Of a stretch of DNA of 64,000 nucleotides, positions 9,420 to 18,265 are shown piece by piece. Under the pieces are notes generated by a model. The model made no database searches and was not told the origin of the DNA. It was given only the letters and a program-made list of their open reading frames with translations. The stretch comes from Leptolyngbya sp. Heron Island J. GTDB taxonomy: Bacteria; Cyanobacteriota; Cyanobacteriia; Phormidesmidales; Phormidesmidaceae. Where the stretch lies: contig NZ_AWNH01000115.1 of NCBI RefSeq assembly GCF_000482245.1, positions 282,541 through 346,540 on the forward strand. Direction: 5' to 3'. The first letter of the stretch is position 1; each line of letters starts with the position of its first letter. Both the position numbers and the translations under genes were made by a program.

Positions 9420-9713
9420 ATGACTATAGTTTTCCAGGCACTCGCTAGCTTCATCAGTATCTATTTGGTTTTACTGATCGTCCGTGTATTGCTGAGCTGG
9501 TTTCCAAATGTAGATTGGAGTAATCCGGCGTTTTCTGCTTTAAGCCAAATTACCGATCCCTATCTCAATATTTTTCGTTCAGTCATTCCACCCTTGGGCG
9601 GAATTGATTTCTCAGCAATTCTTGCTTTTATCGTTCTACAGGTAGTCCAGTCTGCCCTTAGCAGTGCTGTCGCTACTTTGGGTACCAGCTATGCAGCTTA
9701 TTCATCTTTTTAA
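9420..9713 (+). CDS. YggT family membrane protein (Ycf19-like)
   Basis: 97 residues with two hydrophobic helices (about 5-25 and 62-85). Between them are the family signatures LLIVRVLLSWFPNVDW and DPYLNIFRSVIPPLGGIDFS. YggT/Ycf19 proteins are small inner-membrane or thylakoid proteins; roles proposed for relatives include cell or plastid division and membrane-complex assembly. The 220-base gap before it has no gene I can support. A strong hairpin follows at 9769-9800. Confidence 0.9.
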   Translation: MTIVFQALASFISIYLVLLIVRVLLSWFPNVDWSNPAFSALSQITDPYLNIFRSVIPPLGGIDFSAILAFIVLQVVQSALSSAVATLGTSYAAYSSF

Positions 9714-9768
9714 TGCTGGTGTAGGCTGTTGGTGTTAGCGGGTTGTTAATTGGAATTTTAGAACTGAA

Positions 9769-9800
9769 AAGGGGTGGAACTGATATCAGCTCCACCCCTT
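9769..9800. terminator. Bidirectional hairpin terminator
   Basis: A perfect 10-bp stem, AAGGGGTGGA with TCCACCCCTT, enclosing TGATATCA. It lies between two convergent genes (YggT on the plus strand, the exported protein ending at 9825 on the minus strand). T runs flank it only weakly, so it is called from the stem and its position. Confidence 0.7.
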
Positions 9801-9824
9801 CAGCATTCTTTGAAGTTTGAGACC

Positions 9825-10259
9825 TTAGTCTATCCGTCCTTGTCGACGTACCTTGCCAACAAACCCAGAGGCTTTAAAGTTTTTCAACTTTAGCGGCGGT
9901 GGTTGGTTAGCGGCGACTGATACCCGAATTTTGAAGTCACTTTCACCGGGAGGAACATAGTCTACGCCCCCTAGCCTGCCCCGATTTTGCATGACTGGAT
10001 TATTGTTTTTGTCATAAATGCGGCCAAAGATATCGGCGTTGAGGATAGGTTTGCCAGAATTGTTGGTTAGCGTGCCTGTGACCAAATAGCAGGTAGCTTT
10101 GCCCAGGCTACCTGAGTCGACAATGCCTTCTGCATATTCGGCGGGGCATGTGTCATAGGCAAGATTGGATACATCCAGAGGTGTCATCGCGTGCGCCGGA
10201 GCAGCGATCAGCCCGAAACACATAATAATGAATGCGATTAGGGTTGCACGAAAAGCCAT
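9825..10259 (-). CDS. Exported protein of unknown function with FxLYD-like fold
   Basis: 144 residues with a clear Sec signal peptide (hydrophobic 6-20, cleavage after PAHA about residue 24). The mature part has two cysteines (DTCPAEY and GKATCYLV) that could form a disulfide. A beta-rich segment, TLTNNSGKPILNADIFGRIY with PPGESDFKIRV after it, resembles FxLYD/DUF3426-type beta-sandwich domains. The protein is probably periplasmic or thylakoid-lumenal. No partner gene is evident; upstream lies an interspersed repeat (10295-10385). Function unknown. Confidence 0.7.
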   Translation of the reverse strand: MAFRATLIAFIIMCFGLIAAPAHAMTPLDVSNLAYDTCPAEYAEGIVDSGSLGKATCYLVTGTLTNNSGKPILNADIFGRIYDKNNNPVMQNRGRLGGVDYVPPGESDFKIRVSVAANQPPPLKLKNFKASGFVGKVRRQGRID

Positions 10260-10294
10260 TGCAAGAATCAGGGTAGGTTTAGGGTAAATCTAAA

Positions 10295-10385
10295 GCCGTT
10301 GCTGATTTAGAGGATGAACTGATCTGTTGGAAGTGCCATATACCAGCATCTTTCAGATCAAGTCATACCAAGGATCAGCAGCGGC
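10295..10385 (+). repeat. GTTGCTGA interspersed palindromic element, copy A
   Basis: 91 bp bounded by GCCGTTGCTGAT at the left and ATCAGCAGCGGC at the right. Internally the left arm (TGAACTGATCTG) pairs imperfectly with the right arm (CAGATCAAGTCA), so the whole unit can fold as one long hairpin. It shares ends and internal blocks with elements at 13771, 54159 and 55432. It is intergenic, between the exported protein at 9825 and the small membrane protein at 10509. Confidence 0.8.
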
Positions 10386-10508
10386 AATTTAAAGTGCGAT
10401 CGCATTAGTCAGTACCAGACTGCTAAGTAGCAATCCGTACTACTAACCTATGGTTATGGTACCGGGTCTACGGTGCCAAAAACATACCCTGATTGCCTAA
10501 GCAATCCC

Positions 10509-10622
10509 CTACACAGGTTGCTGACGATTAGGCAATACCCAAACTAAGATGGGTGTCAGCAAAACCATCGCCAGAGAAAAGCTAAAGCAAATCCAAAGAC
10601 CTTGAACTTGAGCAGGTGTCAT
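10509..10622 (-). CDS. 37-residue single-pass membrane protein
   Basis: The frame is open upstream to 10715, but the likely start is the ATG at 10620-10622, preceded by GAGGAA at a good distance. The product MTPAQVQGLWICFSFSLAM continues into a hydrophobic helix ending with a positively charged tail (LPNRQQPV). Size and topology resemble the very small subunits found in cyanobacterial photosynthetic, cytochrome b6f or NDH-1 complexes. I do not recognise it as any named subunit. It is transcribed leftward on its own, in a gene-poor stretch. Confidence 0.55.
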   Translation of the reverse strand: MTPAQVQGLWICFSFSLAMVLLTPILVWVLPNRQQPV

Positions 10623-10856
10623 AATCCGTTCCTCTACAAAAGTAAGTGTGTCAAAAACTCTGTGAGCCCATAGCAAGTACTCAAGGTTACAGAGCTTGTC
10701 CAGAGGATTCCCCACAATAATGTTCGTCTGTTAGAAACCGTAAGATCTGCTTATTAAGCGTTTACATATTCTCTCGATAAAGTAAGACTTACAGGCGAAC
10801 GCACCGCTGGCTCGGTTAATAGATCGCAACATTCGACGCTGTTTCTGACAGTCGGA

Positions 10857-12392
10857 TTACTTCACCTGGACAAACCGATCGGCAGCCATTTGACGCAGAT
10901 GCTGAATATCCTCCCGTCGAGAAATTGATAGTGGAACCGTGGCTTTAATGGCTCGGACCAGCAGCACCGTGTCCAAGGAGCACTGCTCATGGAGGGATTG
11001 ATACAGACTTGAAACGATAACTTGCTGAATTTCTGCACCACTAAAGCCTGCCGTGGCTTCGACGAGTTCTGCCATATCAAAGTCAGCTGGGGTTTGATGG
11101 TGACGATTCAGGTGAATGGTGAGGATGGTGGCCCGATCTTGAGCATCCGGTAAATCCACAAAGAAAATCTCATCAAAACGACCTTTACGCAGCAGCTCGG
11201 GGGGGATTTGAGAAATATCGTTAGCGGTGGCCACGACAAAAACCTCCTGAGATTTTTCCTGTAGCCAGGTTAAAAACGAACCAAACAAACGACGACTCAA
11301 GCCACCATCCGTATCCATGCTCTGGGTGCCACCCATGGTTTTTTCAATTTCATCAATCCACAGCACCGCTGGAGCCATTTTTTCGGCCAGGGAAACAGCC
11401 TGACGAAAATTCTTTTCGGAGCTGCCCACATATTTGTCATAAAGTCGCCCAGCATCCAGCTTGAGCAGGGGCATCTGCCACTCACGGGCAATGGTTTTAG
11501 CAGCTAATGATTTGCCACAGCCCTGGATACCCACAATTAAAATTCCTTTAGGCGGTGTGAGATTGAGTGCCTGGGCTTGGGGACTAAACCCCATGCGAGC
11601 CTGAGCTAACCAATGCTTGAGCCCGTCAAAACCACCTAGCTCAGCGGTGTTTTTCTCCACTGGAATATAGTCCAGCAACCCGCTTTCACGAATAATTTGC
11701 ATCTTGCGCTCTAGCACTCGACCAATGTCTTTAGCTGTAAGATGACCATCTTCTAGGGCCGCATAGGCAATCACCTTTTTGGTTTGGTTGAGGGTCATGC
11801 CCTGGGTCGTGCTAACCAGGGTGCGCATTTCTTCGGGGCTCAGTTTTACCCGAATGCGTCCTCTGAGAGCCTGTACTGCTTCCACAATCGCTTTATGGAG
11901 TTCATCCCAGTCTGGTAACGGCATATCAAAGTAAACCGCCTCATGGGCAATCTCCCGTGATAGCGAGACCTGTTCACCTGAGATCAACAATGTGGACTGG
12001 TTGTGGGCAAACTGCTGGGCAACTTCGCGAAAGAGGCGAGTGACGACCACATCGTCAAAGTGACTGGAAAAATCTTTGAGCCAGTAAATAGCCCGGTGAC
12101 TGATTGCCTGCATATGGCGCAGGGCATCAATTGGCTCAGCCGTATCGGTATCAATGGCAGCACGGCTAGCGCCCGGTGGTGCATATTCATTTTGCCAACG
12201 GTTATAGCGATTCCCTTCTAAACGCACCAAGCCTTGGGCAATACTCCATTCATAAACAGGCAGCTGTAGATCCAGGGTGGCCTTATTGATCAGCTGTTGT
12301 ATGCGTTCTTCTTCCACCGTTTCGATCACAATGATCGGATGAAATGACATGATTAAGGTTTGCAGATGGCGAACGCTGGCGGCAAAGGGCAT
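10857..12392 (-). CDS. ycf46: Ycf46-type AAA ATPase
   Basis: 511 residues. The N-terminal region has the family's PIIVIETVEEERIQQLI. One AAA module follows: Walker A GIQGCGKSLAAK (about 285-295), Walker B VLWIDEIEK (about 345-352), sensor region FVVATANDISQIPPELLRKG and arginine-finger region GRFDEIFFVDLP. Ycf46 proteins occur in cyanobacteria and some red-algal plastids. They have been linked to carbon or photosynthesis regulation, but the molecular substrate is not established. Start at ATG 12390-12392 fits the family N-terminus. The left flank is the small membrane protein; the upstream gene, on the same strand, is an AI-2E-type permease 66 bases away. Confidence 0.92.
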   Translation of the reverse strand: MPFAASVRHLQTLIMSFHPIIVIETVEEERIQQLINKATLDLQLPVYEWSIAQGLVRLEGNRYNRWQNEYAPPGASRAAIDTDTAEPIDALRHMQAISHRAIYWLKDFSSHFDDVVVTRLFREVAQQFAHNQSTLLISGEQVSLSREIAHEAVYFDMPLPDWDELHKAIVEAVQALRGRIRVKLSPEEMRTLVSTTQGMTLNQTKKVIAYAALEDGHLTAKDIGRVLERKMQIIRESGLLDYIPVEKNTAELGGFDGLKHWLAQARMGFSPQAQALNLTPPKGILIVGIQGCGKSLAAKTIAREWQMPLLKLDAGRLYDKYVGSSEKNFRQAVSLAEKMAPAVLWIDEIEKTMGGTQSMDTDGGLSRRLFGSFLTWLQEKSQEVFVVATANDISQIPPELLRKGRFDEIFFVDLPDAQDRATILTIHLNRHHQTPADFDMAELVEATAGFSGAEIQQVIVSSLYQSLHEQCSLDTVLLVRAIKATVPLSISRREDIQHLRQMAADRFVQVK

Positions 12393-12458
12393 GGGTGACG
12401 ATTTGAAAATCTTTAGGGTTAGGATGCCCAGCTAAAAAAGTAAAAGACAAGTGATGGA

Positions 12459-13631
12459 TTAGCTGTTATTAACAGGGCTGCCCGTCTCACTAACTTCACT
12501 CCCACTTGGTGTGATTCCAGAGGAGGATTCAGCATGTTCTGGGAGAGAGTCTTGTGATTCTGGTGCCTCCACTAAAGCGGTTTTCCAGGGAGTAAATGCA
12601 GATAGTTCCCATCGGTCCAAAATGTCTTTGATCAAGAGTTCTTGCATCCAGATTTTGGCAACAACGGCTAGGGGCAAGGCCAGTACCAGGCCAAGAAAGC
12701 CAAATATGGTGGCAAAACAGATCTGGGCAATCAGGGTAAATGCAGGGGGAAGCGAGATTTGACGGGCCATGACCGTCGGTGTTAGCCAGTAACTTTCAAT
12801 CTGCTGGATAATCACATACCACACAATTACTGGAACAATTTTCCAGGGATCGGGTGAGAGCAGGGCGACGGTGGCTGGAAAGATAACGCTTAGACTCGGT
12901 CCGACGTTGGGAATAAAGTTGAGCACGCCAGCGATGAGGGCGTGAGCCAGGACCAGTTTGATGCCTAGCAGCCATAGCCCGATAAAGCTAAGGGAGAAGA
13001 TAAACACTGAGTTAAGAACGATTCCTCCCAGCCAGTTACAGAGGGCAACTTCGCAATCTTGTAAGATGCCGTCTGCTCGCCGTCGATAGAAGGACGGCAT
13101 TAAGCGCAACAGAGAATTGCGGTAGATGGTGGGATTCCCAAAAAACATCAGGGACAAGATCAAGACCAGAAGAACCTGGAGTAAGACCCGCAGTGAAGAG
13201 TTAAAAAATGAAAAGAAGTTATTAAAAACATCTAATAGAGCTGAGTCGGGGGATGTGGCCCAGTCCAGAAACTCGTCCAAGTCAGGAAAGCGCAGCTGTT
13301 CAGGTAGGAAGCGAGCTTCCAGGTCATTTAAAGTCTCTGGGAGGGTGCGAGCCCCGTTAATAATCAGCTGGGTTAGATCACTAAACTGTTCAATAAAGGG
13401 TGGGACCACCCCAAGAAAAAAGAGGGTGATGACTAAAAAGCTAATGGTCAGAACAATGGGTACAGCGAAGCGTCGAGGTATACCCGTCTGCTGTAGACGA
13501 CGAACAAGGCTGTTGAGTGCGATCGCCACCACCACCGCCATAAACACCAGCAGCACAATGGCGCGAATACTCCAAAGAATATAGAAAGTCGCTAAGATGC
13601 TGATCAGGCCAATCCATTCACCAAGCTTCAC
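12459..13631 (-). CDS. AI-2E family (YdiK/PerM-type) membrane transporter
   Basis: 390 residues with about seven or eight hydrophobic helices. The characteristic region is NSVFIFSLSFIGLWLLGIK, then HALIAGVLNFIPNVGP, and IQQIESYWLTPTVM and LPLAVVAK nearer the end. Family members include the proposed AI-2 exporter TqsA and Na+/H+ antiporters; the substrate cannot be told from sequence. The start is a GTG at 13629-13631 with AGGAG seven bases upstream. The last 55 residues are hydrophilic (rich in S, E, P and G) and probably cytoplasmic. Confidence 0.9.
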   Translation of the reverse strand: MKLGEWIGLISILATFYILWSIRAIVLLVFMAVVVAIALNSLVRRLQQTGIPRRFAVPIVLTISFLVITLFFLGVVPPFIEQFSDLTQLIINGARTLPETLNDLEARFLPEQLRFPDLDEFLDWATSPDSALLDVFNNFFSFFNSSLRVLLQVLLVLILSLMFFGNPTIYRNSLLRLMPSFYRRRADGILQDCEVALCNWLGGIVLNSVFIFSLSFIGLWLLGIKLVLAHALIAGVLNFIPNVGPSLSVIFPATVALLSPDPWKIVPVIVWYVIIQQIESYWLTPTVMARQISLPPAFTLIAQICFATIFGFLGLVLALPLAVVAKIWMQELLIKDILDRWELSAFTPWKTALVEAPESQDSLPEHAESSSGITPSGSEVSETGSPVNNS

Positions 13632-13770
13632 AAGCTACTCCTGACTATCACCACAGCTAATTATGTCCTACCGGTCTAATCCTTACCCTTGAGCTACATC
13701 ACACCCTTCGAGTAAGATTCCGCCATTTTAGCCAATCTCAAGGGAAATATATTTTATCCGTAAGAAAAAC

Positions 13771-13861
13771 GCCGTTGCTGATGTAGGGTATAACCCGATC
13801 AACCCGTCATCCAATAGTTCAAGGTGTTTCAGATAAAATCATTCCGAGGATCAGCAACGCC
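13771..13861 (+). repeat. GTTGCTGA interspersed palindromic element, copy B
   Basis: 91 bp from GCCGTTGCTGAT to ATCAGCAACGCC in the divergent gap between the permease (13631) and recJ (13904). The right arm TTTCAGATAAAATCATTCC matches copy A closely. It ends only 42 bases before the recJ start codon, so it probably lies in the recJ leader. Confidence 0.8.
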
Positions 13862-13903
13862 AGAAAAACTAAGTCCGACCTCTAGTCGCATCTTTTCATT
13901 ATT

Positions 13904-16240
13904 TTGACTATACCGACTCCCCAGTGGCAGCTACCCGGTAGCGAAACAATTTCCACCGATTGGGTCGCCACTGTACAAACTATTGCCAAGCTGTCTAATC
14001 CTCCAGGGAAAGCCGCTCAGCTTCTGTGGCAACGAGGAATTTATACCCCTGAGCAACTGACAGCATTTATCAATCCTGATGCTTATGAGCCGACTTCCGC
14101 TGCTGCCTTTGGGGCAGAAATGACCCAGGCGGTGGCGCGTATCCTGCAGGCATTAGAACGTCAGGAAACGGTCACTATTTGGGGGGACTTTGACGCTGAT
14201 GGCATCACCTCTACGGCTGTGCTTTGGGATGGTCTACGGCAGTTTTTCTTAGATGGAAAGCTTAACTACTTTATTCCTAATCGTTTAACCGATTCCCATG
14301 GACTGTCTTGCCATGGTCTGGATGACCTGGCGGCCCAGGGCACCCGCCTGGTGCTTACCTGTGATAACGGCAGTACAAATCTCGCAGAAATTGACCACGC
14401 TCATAGTCTGGGGCTGGATGTGATAATCACCGATCACCACACATTACCGGATGAACGGCCCCCGGTGGTCGCCATTATCAACCCGCGCTATTTTGACCCC
14501 GCTCACCCTCTGGCCCATCTGTCCGGTGTGGCTGTTGCCTTTAAGCTGGTAGAAGCCTTGTATGAGCGGCTAAATCCCACACGACCGCTGGTAGAACTGA
14601 CTGATTTAGTGGCCATTGGTCTAATTGCCGATTTAGTACAGCTCAGGGGTGACTGCCGCTATCTGGCACAAATTGGTATTCGGCAGCTGCAGACACATCT
14701 CAAAACCAAAACCCCAATTCGCCCCGGTGTTGCCCAGCTTTTGCAGCTATGCCGTCGCACGGGGGATCGACCTACCGATATTTCCTTTGGCATTGGTCCC
14801 CGTATCAATGCGGTTAGCCGTATCCATGGCGATGCTCGGTTTTGCGTTGAGCTGCTCACCAGTGAAGATCCAGATCACTGTAAGACCCTGGCTGAGCAAA
14901 CGGAGTGGGCCAATACTCGACGCAAAGCATTGCAAAAAGACGTGTATACCCAGGTCAGCCAACGTCTAACCGAGTTAGATCTGGCAACAGTCCAGGTGAT
15001 TGTGCTGGCGGATGCCCAGTGGCCAACGGGGGTGTTGGGCATTGTGGCTGGGCAGGTGGCTCAAGACTATGGCAAACCCACTGTGTTACTTACCATTGAT
15101 GGCGATGTGGCCCGAGGTTCAGCCCGGTCAGTCAATCAGATTGACCTCTATCAGCTGGTAACGGACCAGTCCCATCTGTTAACCAGCTTTGGTGGTCACC
15201 CGTTTGCTGCTGGCATGACGCTGCCTGTGGAGAATGTGGGTCTATTTGCCGATGCCCTGAATCGACAGCTGCGACAGATCGGCATAACGTCTGGACCGAT
15301 CATCAGGGTGGACCTGGAGGTGAGCGTTTGTGAGCTGGGCAAAGAGCTGTTTCAGCAGCTAAATCTACTGGAACCCTATGGCATGGGTAATCCGGTTCCA
15401 CGTTTGCTAATTCGCAATGCCAGGTTTGATCAGACCTGGCATCAAAAAATTAAAGACCCGGTCTCAAAACGTAAGCTCAGATTTATTAAAACTCACTTTT
15501 TGATTAAGGACGATACCTCTACAGCGGGCTTTCCCGGACTATGGTGGGACCATTATAAAGATGATCTGCCCGTGGGACGTTGCGATGTGGTGGTAGAGCT
15601 GGATTTTAATGCTTATTCCCGGCAAAAACAGCCGCAATATGGCGGCTATGAAGTGCGATTAATTGATGTGCGTGCAGAGGAGGGTGCGATCGCAACACCG
15701 CAACAGCCTCTGATTGACCGTCGCGCTCAGCCCCGTGCATCAGCCCTGGAGCCAATCTCCGATGCCCTGGTTGTTACCCAATGTCCAACAACATGGCAAG
15801 AATTGCGTCCCTGGTTTCATCAGGCAACTCAGCAACAAACATCGTTAGTATTAGCCTATGACCGTCCTGAAACTGTCGCTCCGGTGGACGTGTGGAAACA
15901 GCTGGTGGGAATTGCCAAGTATCTGGCAAGGACAGAGACAAGTGTAACAGCAGCAGAGTTAATGAAAAAGCTCAGACTGGGAGGAGTTTCGTTGCGCTTT
16001 GGGCTGGCGGCATTAGGCAGTCTAGGATTCCGAAATAGAGAAAGTGTAACAGCTGATCTTCAATCGCTGTTGCCATCTACAGCGATAACCCTTGTGTATG
16101 AGGCAGATTTGGCCGCTCCAACAGCACAACAGCAGGCAAGTTTACGATTGTTTTTAGCAAGTTTAAAAGAAGAGCAGTTTCAGCGACGATACTTTGCTAA
16201 TGTACCCGTGAGTGTTGCTCAGACGGTTATGAGAGATTAA
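13904..16240 (+). CDS. recJ: Single-stranded-DNA-specific exonuclease RecJ
   Basis: 778 residues; a 5'-3' ssDNA exonuclease of recombination and repair. DHH-family motifs are present: WGDFDADGITSTA, LTCDNGSTN, VIITDHHTLPDE (about 177-179) and LIADLVQLRGD. The DHHA1 part has GVLGIVAGQVAQDYGKP, ARGSARSV and FGGHPFAAGMTL. About 180 residues at the C-terminus extend beyond the core, a usual feature of cyanobacterial RecJ. The start appears to be TTG at 13904, as no ATG or GTG gives the full N-terminus. Confidence 0.93.
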   Translation: MTIPTPQWQLPGSETISTDWVATVQTIAKLSNPPGKAAQLLWQRGIYTPEQLTAFINPDAYEPTSAAAFGAEMTQAVARILQALERQETVTIWGDFDADGITSTAVLWDGLRQFFLDGKLNYFIPNRLTDSHGLSCHGLDDLAAQGTRLVLTCDNGSTNLAEIDHAHSLGLDVIITDHHTLPDERPPVVAIINPRYFDPAHPLAHLSGVAVAFKLVEALYERLNPTRPLVELTDLVAIGLIADLVQLRGDCRYLAQIGIRQLQTHLKTKTPIRPGVAQLLQLCRRTGDRPTDISFGIGPRINAVSRIHGDARFCVELLTSEDPDHCKTLAEQTEWANTRRKALQKDVYTQVSQRLTELDLATVQVIVLADAQWPTGVLGIVAGQVAQDYGKPTVLLTIDGDVARGSARSVNQIDLYQLVTDQSHLLTSFGGHPFAAGMTLPVENVGLFADALNRQLRQIGITSGPIIRVDLEVSVCELGKELFQQLNLLEPYGMGNPVPRLLIRNARFDQTWHQKIKDPVSKRKLRFIKTHFLIKDDTSTAGFPGLWWDHYKDDLPVGRCDVVVELDFNAYSRQKQPQYGGYEVRLIDVRAEEGAIATPQQPLIDRRAQPRASALEPISDALVVTQCPTTWQELRPWFHQATQQQTSLVLAYDRPETVAPVDVWKQLVGIAKYLARTETSVTAAELMKKLRLGGVSLRFGLAALGSLGFRNRESVTADLQSLLPSTAITLVYEADLAAPTAQQQASLRLFLASLKEEQFQRRYFANVPVSVAQTVMRD

Positions 16241-16295
16241 GAGAATGTCGCTTAGAAAATCTCATTGTTCAATAGAAACTCGCACAAGAGTCATT

Positions 16296-16694
16296 TTATG
16301 TAGGATTGGTCACCAATAATTCTCTTTTATGATCAGACAACAAAAACCAGCTAACGGTGTCTTCTGTCTTTTCTCTAGCAAGGTAGATATCAAAAGGACC
16401 TGATTCTTTTTTCTCTTGACTGGCTAGCTGCATAATGGCTTGATAGGTGCCTTGCACATGAAAGGTGTCATCGTCTTGGGCTTCTCTCAGGGTGACTTCT
16501 ACCTGACGGAGCTTGAAGTTAGGTAGCTGAGGTACTTTGGGGGCTAAATGGGCAGTTAGTGCCTGCTGGGTTTGGGCTATTTTGATGGCTAACCCCCGTT
16601 CTATCACGGACTGAGGCGGTACAGTGCCAAAGCTGCTGCAGGCTTGTAATAGCAACACTAGACCCAGTAGGCATACCCAACGTAAGAAACCCAT
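16296..16694 (-). CDS. Small lipoprotein of unknown function
   Basis: 132 residues with a lipoprotein signal: positively charged start, hydrophobic core and lipobox LLQAC with Cys19. The mature region is beta-rich, with alternating patterns such as FKLRQVEVTLREAQ and DDTFHVQGTYQAIM, and an FDIYLAREK strand. It converges with recJ, 55 bases away. I do not recognise a family; it is probably membrane-attached on the periplasmic side. Confidence 0.68.
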   Translation of the reverse strand: MGFLRWVCLLGLVLLLQACSSFGTVPPQSVIERGLAIKIAQTQQALTAHLAPKVPQLPNFKLRQVEVTLREAQDDDTFHVQGTYQAIMQLASQEKKESGPFDIYLAREKTEDTVSWFLLSDHKRELLVTNPT

Positions 16695-16736
16695 CGTTAT
16701 CCATCCACTGTGAACGTTTACGTTATCTACGGTCGA

Positions 16737-16904
16737 CTAGCCGAATCTTTGCTTGGCTTGTTCGTAGACCTCAACGGTAATTTGGGGAGTTCCTGCTTCC
16801 TGGGCGAATCTCTCGATTTTCTTGCGGGCAGCTGGACGGACAAAAAATGGAATTTCCTTTAAACGGGCTTTAGCTTCAGGGGTCCACTCGACGGCAGTGC
16901 TCAT
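16737..16904 (-). CDS. PCP-reductase-domain small protein (55 residues)
   Basis: Reads MSTAVEWTPEAKARLKEIP then FFVRPAARKKIERFA and ends in VEVYEQAKQRFG. This is the pattern of the domain found at the C-terminus of the BchB/ChlB subunit of light-independent protochlorophyllide reductase (WxxEA, IPxFVR, KxIExxA). Free-standing copies of about 55 residues are common in cyanobacteria; their role is not established. The ATG is at 16902-16904, next to a HIP1 octamer. The same strand carries the lipoprotein 42 bases downstream and the SUMF1-type gene upstream. Confidence 0.8.
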   Translation of the reverse strand: MSTAVEWTPEAKARLKEIPFFVRPAARKKIERFAQEAGTPQITVEVYEQAKQRFG

Positions 16905-17041
16905 GGGGGTGCGATCGCAACGTTTTTACTATGTAAGGACAAAAGTGCCCTATTTATAGTACGACGACCGGGGGATTGTTGGCTCTGTTACTGCTAATTC
17001 GGCGGCAAAGATTAGTGCTTTGGTTCTACTGTGATTAAGCT

Positions 17042-17956
17042 CTAACCACCTGTCATTACCAAGCGAAACCCAAATAAAATGTGCCGCGACTCGATGGGGC
17101 GATCATGCTGATAGGCAGCGCGGCAAAAGCCTGGAAAATCATCCCAGCTGCAGCCTTTGAGTAATACTTCAGACCCACCTTGAACCAACGTGCTGGTGTA
17201 CTCAAACACATTGCCTGCCATATCCTCAATACCATAGGAGCTGCGGCTCAGGGGATAGGTGCCCACCTCACTGGTGCCATAGGGACCATGTTTTGCCCAA
17301 TTGGTGCCATCATCTTGCCAATCATTACCCCAAGGGAAATAGCGTCCGTCTGTTTCCCGTGCGGCTTTCTCCCATTCCAACGCGGTCGGTAGCCTATAGT
17401 TCACACCGTCTTGACCTGAGCGCCAATCGGCATAGGCTACAGCATCCCCATAGGAGACCAATACTACAGGGTGGTTTGCCTGCCCGGTTGGATACTGTTC
17501 ACCCTGCCATAAATAAGGCTCTACTTCGTTGTAGCTATGGACTAAAAAGCCCTGCTGCTGGTAATCTGCTGCGGAAATTCCTGGTGCACGGTGCCCTGTT
17601 GCTTGTACAAACGCCTGATAGTCGGTATTCGTAATCAGGTGTTGGCTCATGCAAAATGATGGCAGATTTTCGGTACGTTGCTCTGGCTCACGTTCAAACC
17701 AACCGCGTTGGCGGTAACCTGCTTCGGCAGCCGCTACCTCATCTGGCGAGTCGGCAAATCCTTCGGCGCTAATGCGATAGGCGTAGTCGCGTTCGGTGCG
17801 ATCGCTCCCTGCAATAAACTCACCTCTACCCACATACGCAAATCCTGGCATGGCCTCACAGTCTGTTGGGGTGATCTCAGGCTCAGACGCAACATTCTGA
17901 CAGCTGACCAGCAGCAATGACAACAAACTTAAGTTTCTCCAAATTGTTCTCGTCAT
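17042..17956 (-). CDS. Formylglycine-generating enzyme (SUMF1)-family lipoprotein
   Basis: 304 residues from the ATG at 17954-17956, which has AGGAG six bases upstream; the frame also opens at a TTG at 17974. A lipoprotein signal ends at LLLVSC (Cys19). The SUMF1/C-type-lectin-like domain fills the rest: FAYVGRGEFIAGSD, YRLPTALEWEKAARE, YFPWGNDW, GIEDMAGNVFEYTS, GCSWDD and FGFRLV. Of the two catalytic cysteines of true FGE, only the distal one (GFCRAAYQ) seems aligned, so sulfatase activation is doubtful. No sulfatase gene is nearby. It probably acts in the periplasm. Confidence 0.85.
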   Translation of the reverse strand: MTRTIWRNLSLLSLLLVSCQNVASEPEITPTDCEAMPGFAYVGRGEFIAGSDRTERDYAYRISAEGFADSPDEVAAAEAGYRQRGWFEREPEQRTENLPSFCMSQHLITNTDYQAFVQATGHRAPGISAADYQQQGFLVHSYNEVEPYLWQGEQYPTGQANHPVVLVSYGDAVAYADWRSGQDGVNYRLPTALEWEKAARETDGRYFPWGNDWQDDGTNWAKHGPYGTSEVGTYPLSRSSYGIEDMAGNVFEYTSTLVQGGSEVLLKGCSWDDFPGFCRAAYQHDRPIESRHILFGFRLVMTGG

Positions 17957-18116
17957 AGTGGCTCCTCTCACCAAAACGTCTGATCAAGATAATAAGAGGT
18001 GCTTGTTTGTCATGGTGCAATGTCTACAGCGATCTCATTCAACAAAATAAATACAAAGCTTTACATCTCTTTTCTTCCCGAAACCTAAACATAGAGACTT
18101 TTCGCAGATCCTTAGA

Positions 18117-18137
18117 AACGTTTCATAGTGAAACGTT
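18117..18137. promoter_or_regulatory. 21-bp near-perfect palindrome (operator candidate)
   Basis: AACGTTTCA and TGAAACGTT are exact inverse complements separated by TAG. The site lies in the divergent gap between the SUMF1 lipoprotein (start 17956) and the small gene at 18317. This is the size and symmetry of a dimeric regulator site. No regulator is adjacent, so the function is inference. Confidence 0.45.
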
Positions 18138-18170
18138 ACAATTATACCAACGTCTTTTCTAGGACAGGAC

Positions 18171-18257
18171 GCCAGCAACATCAACTACAGCCGGTTCCCG
18201 TAAATAATCCCTGCACTGTGACGTTGCTGATCCTCATAACATCCTCAAGGTGATCCT
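18171..18257 (-). repeat. Degenerate GTTGCTGA element, copy C (tentative)
   Basis: GCCAGCAACATCAAC at the left and GACGTTGCTGATCC near 18220, followed by AACATCCTCAAGGTGATCC, resemble the arms of the other four elements. The spacing is altered and only one arm is well conserved. Treated as a decayed or rearranged copy. Confidence 0.4.
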
Positions 18258-18265
18258 TTATGGTA

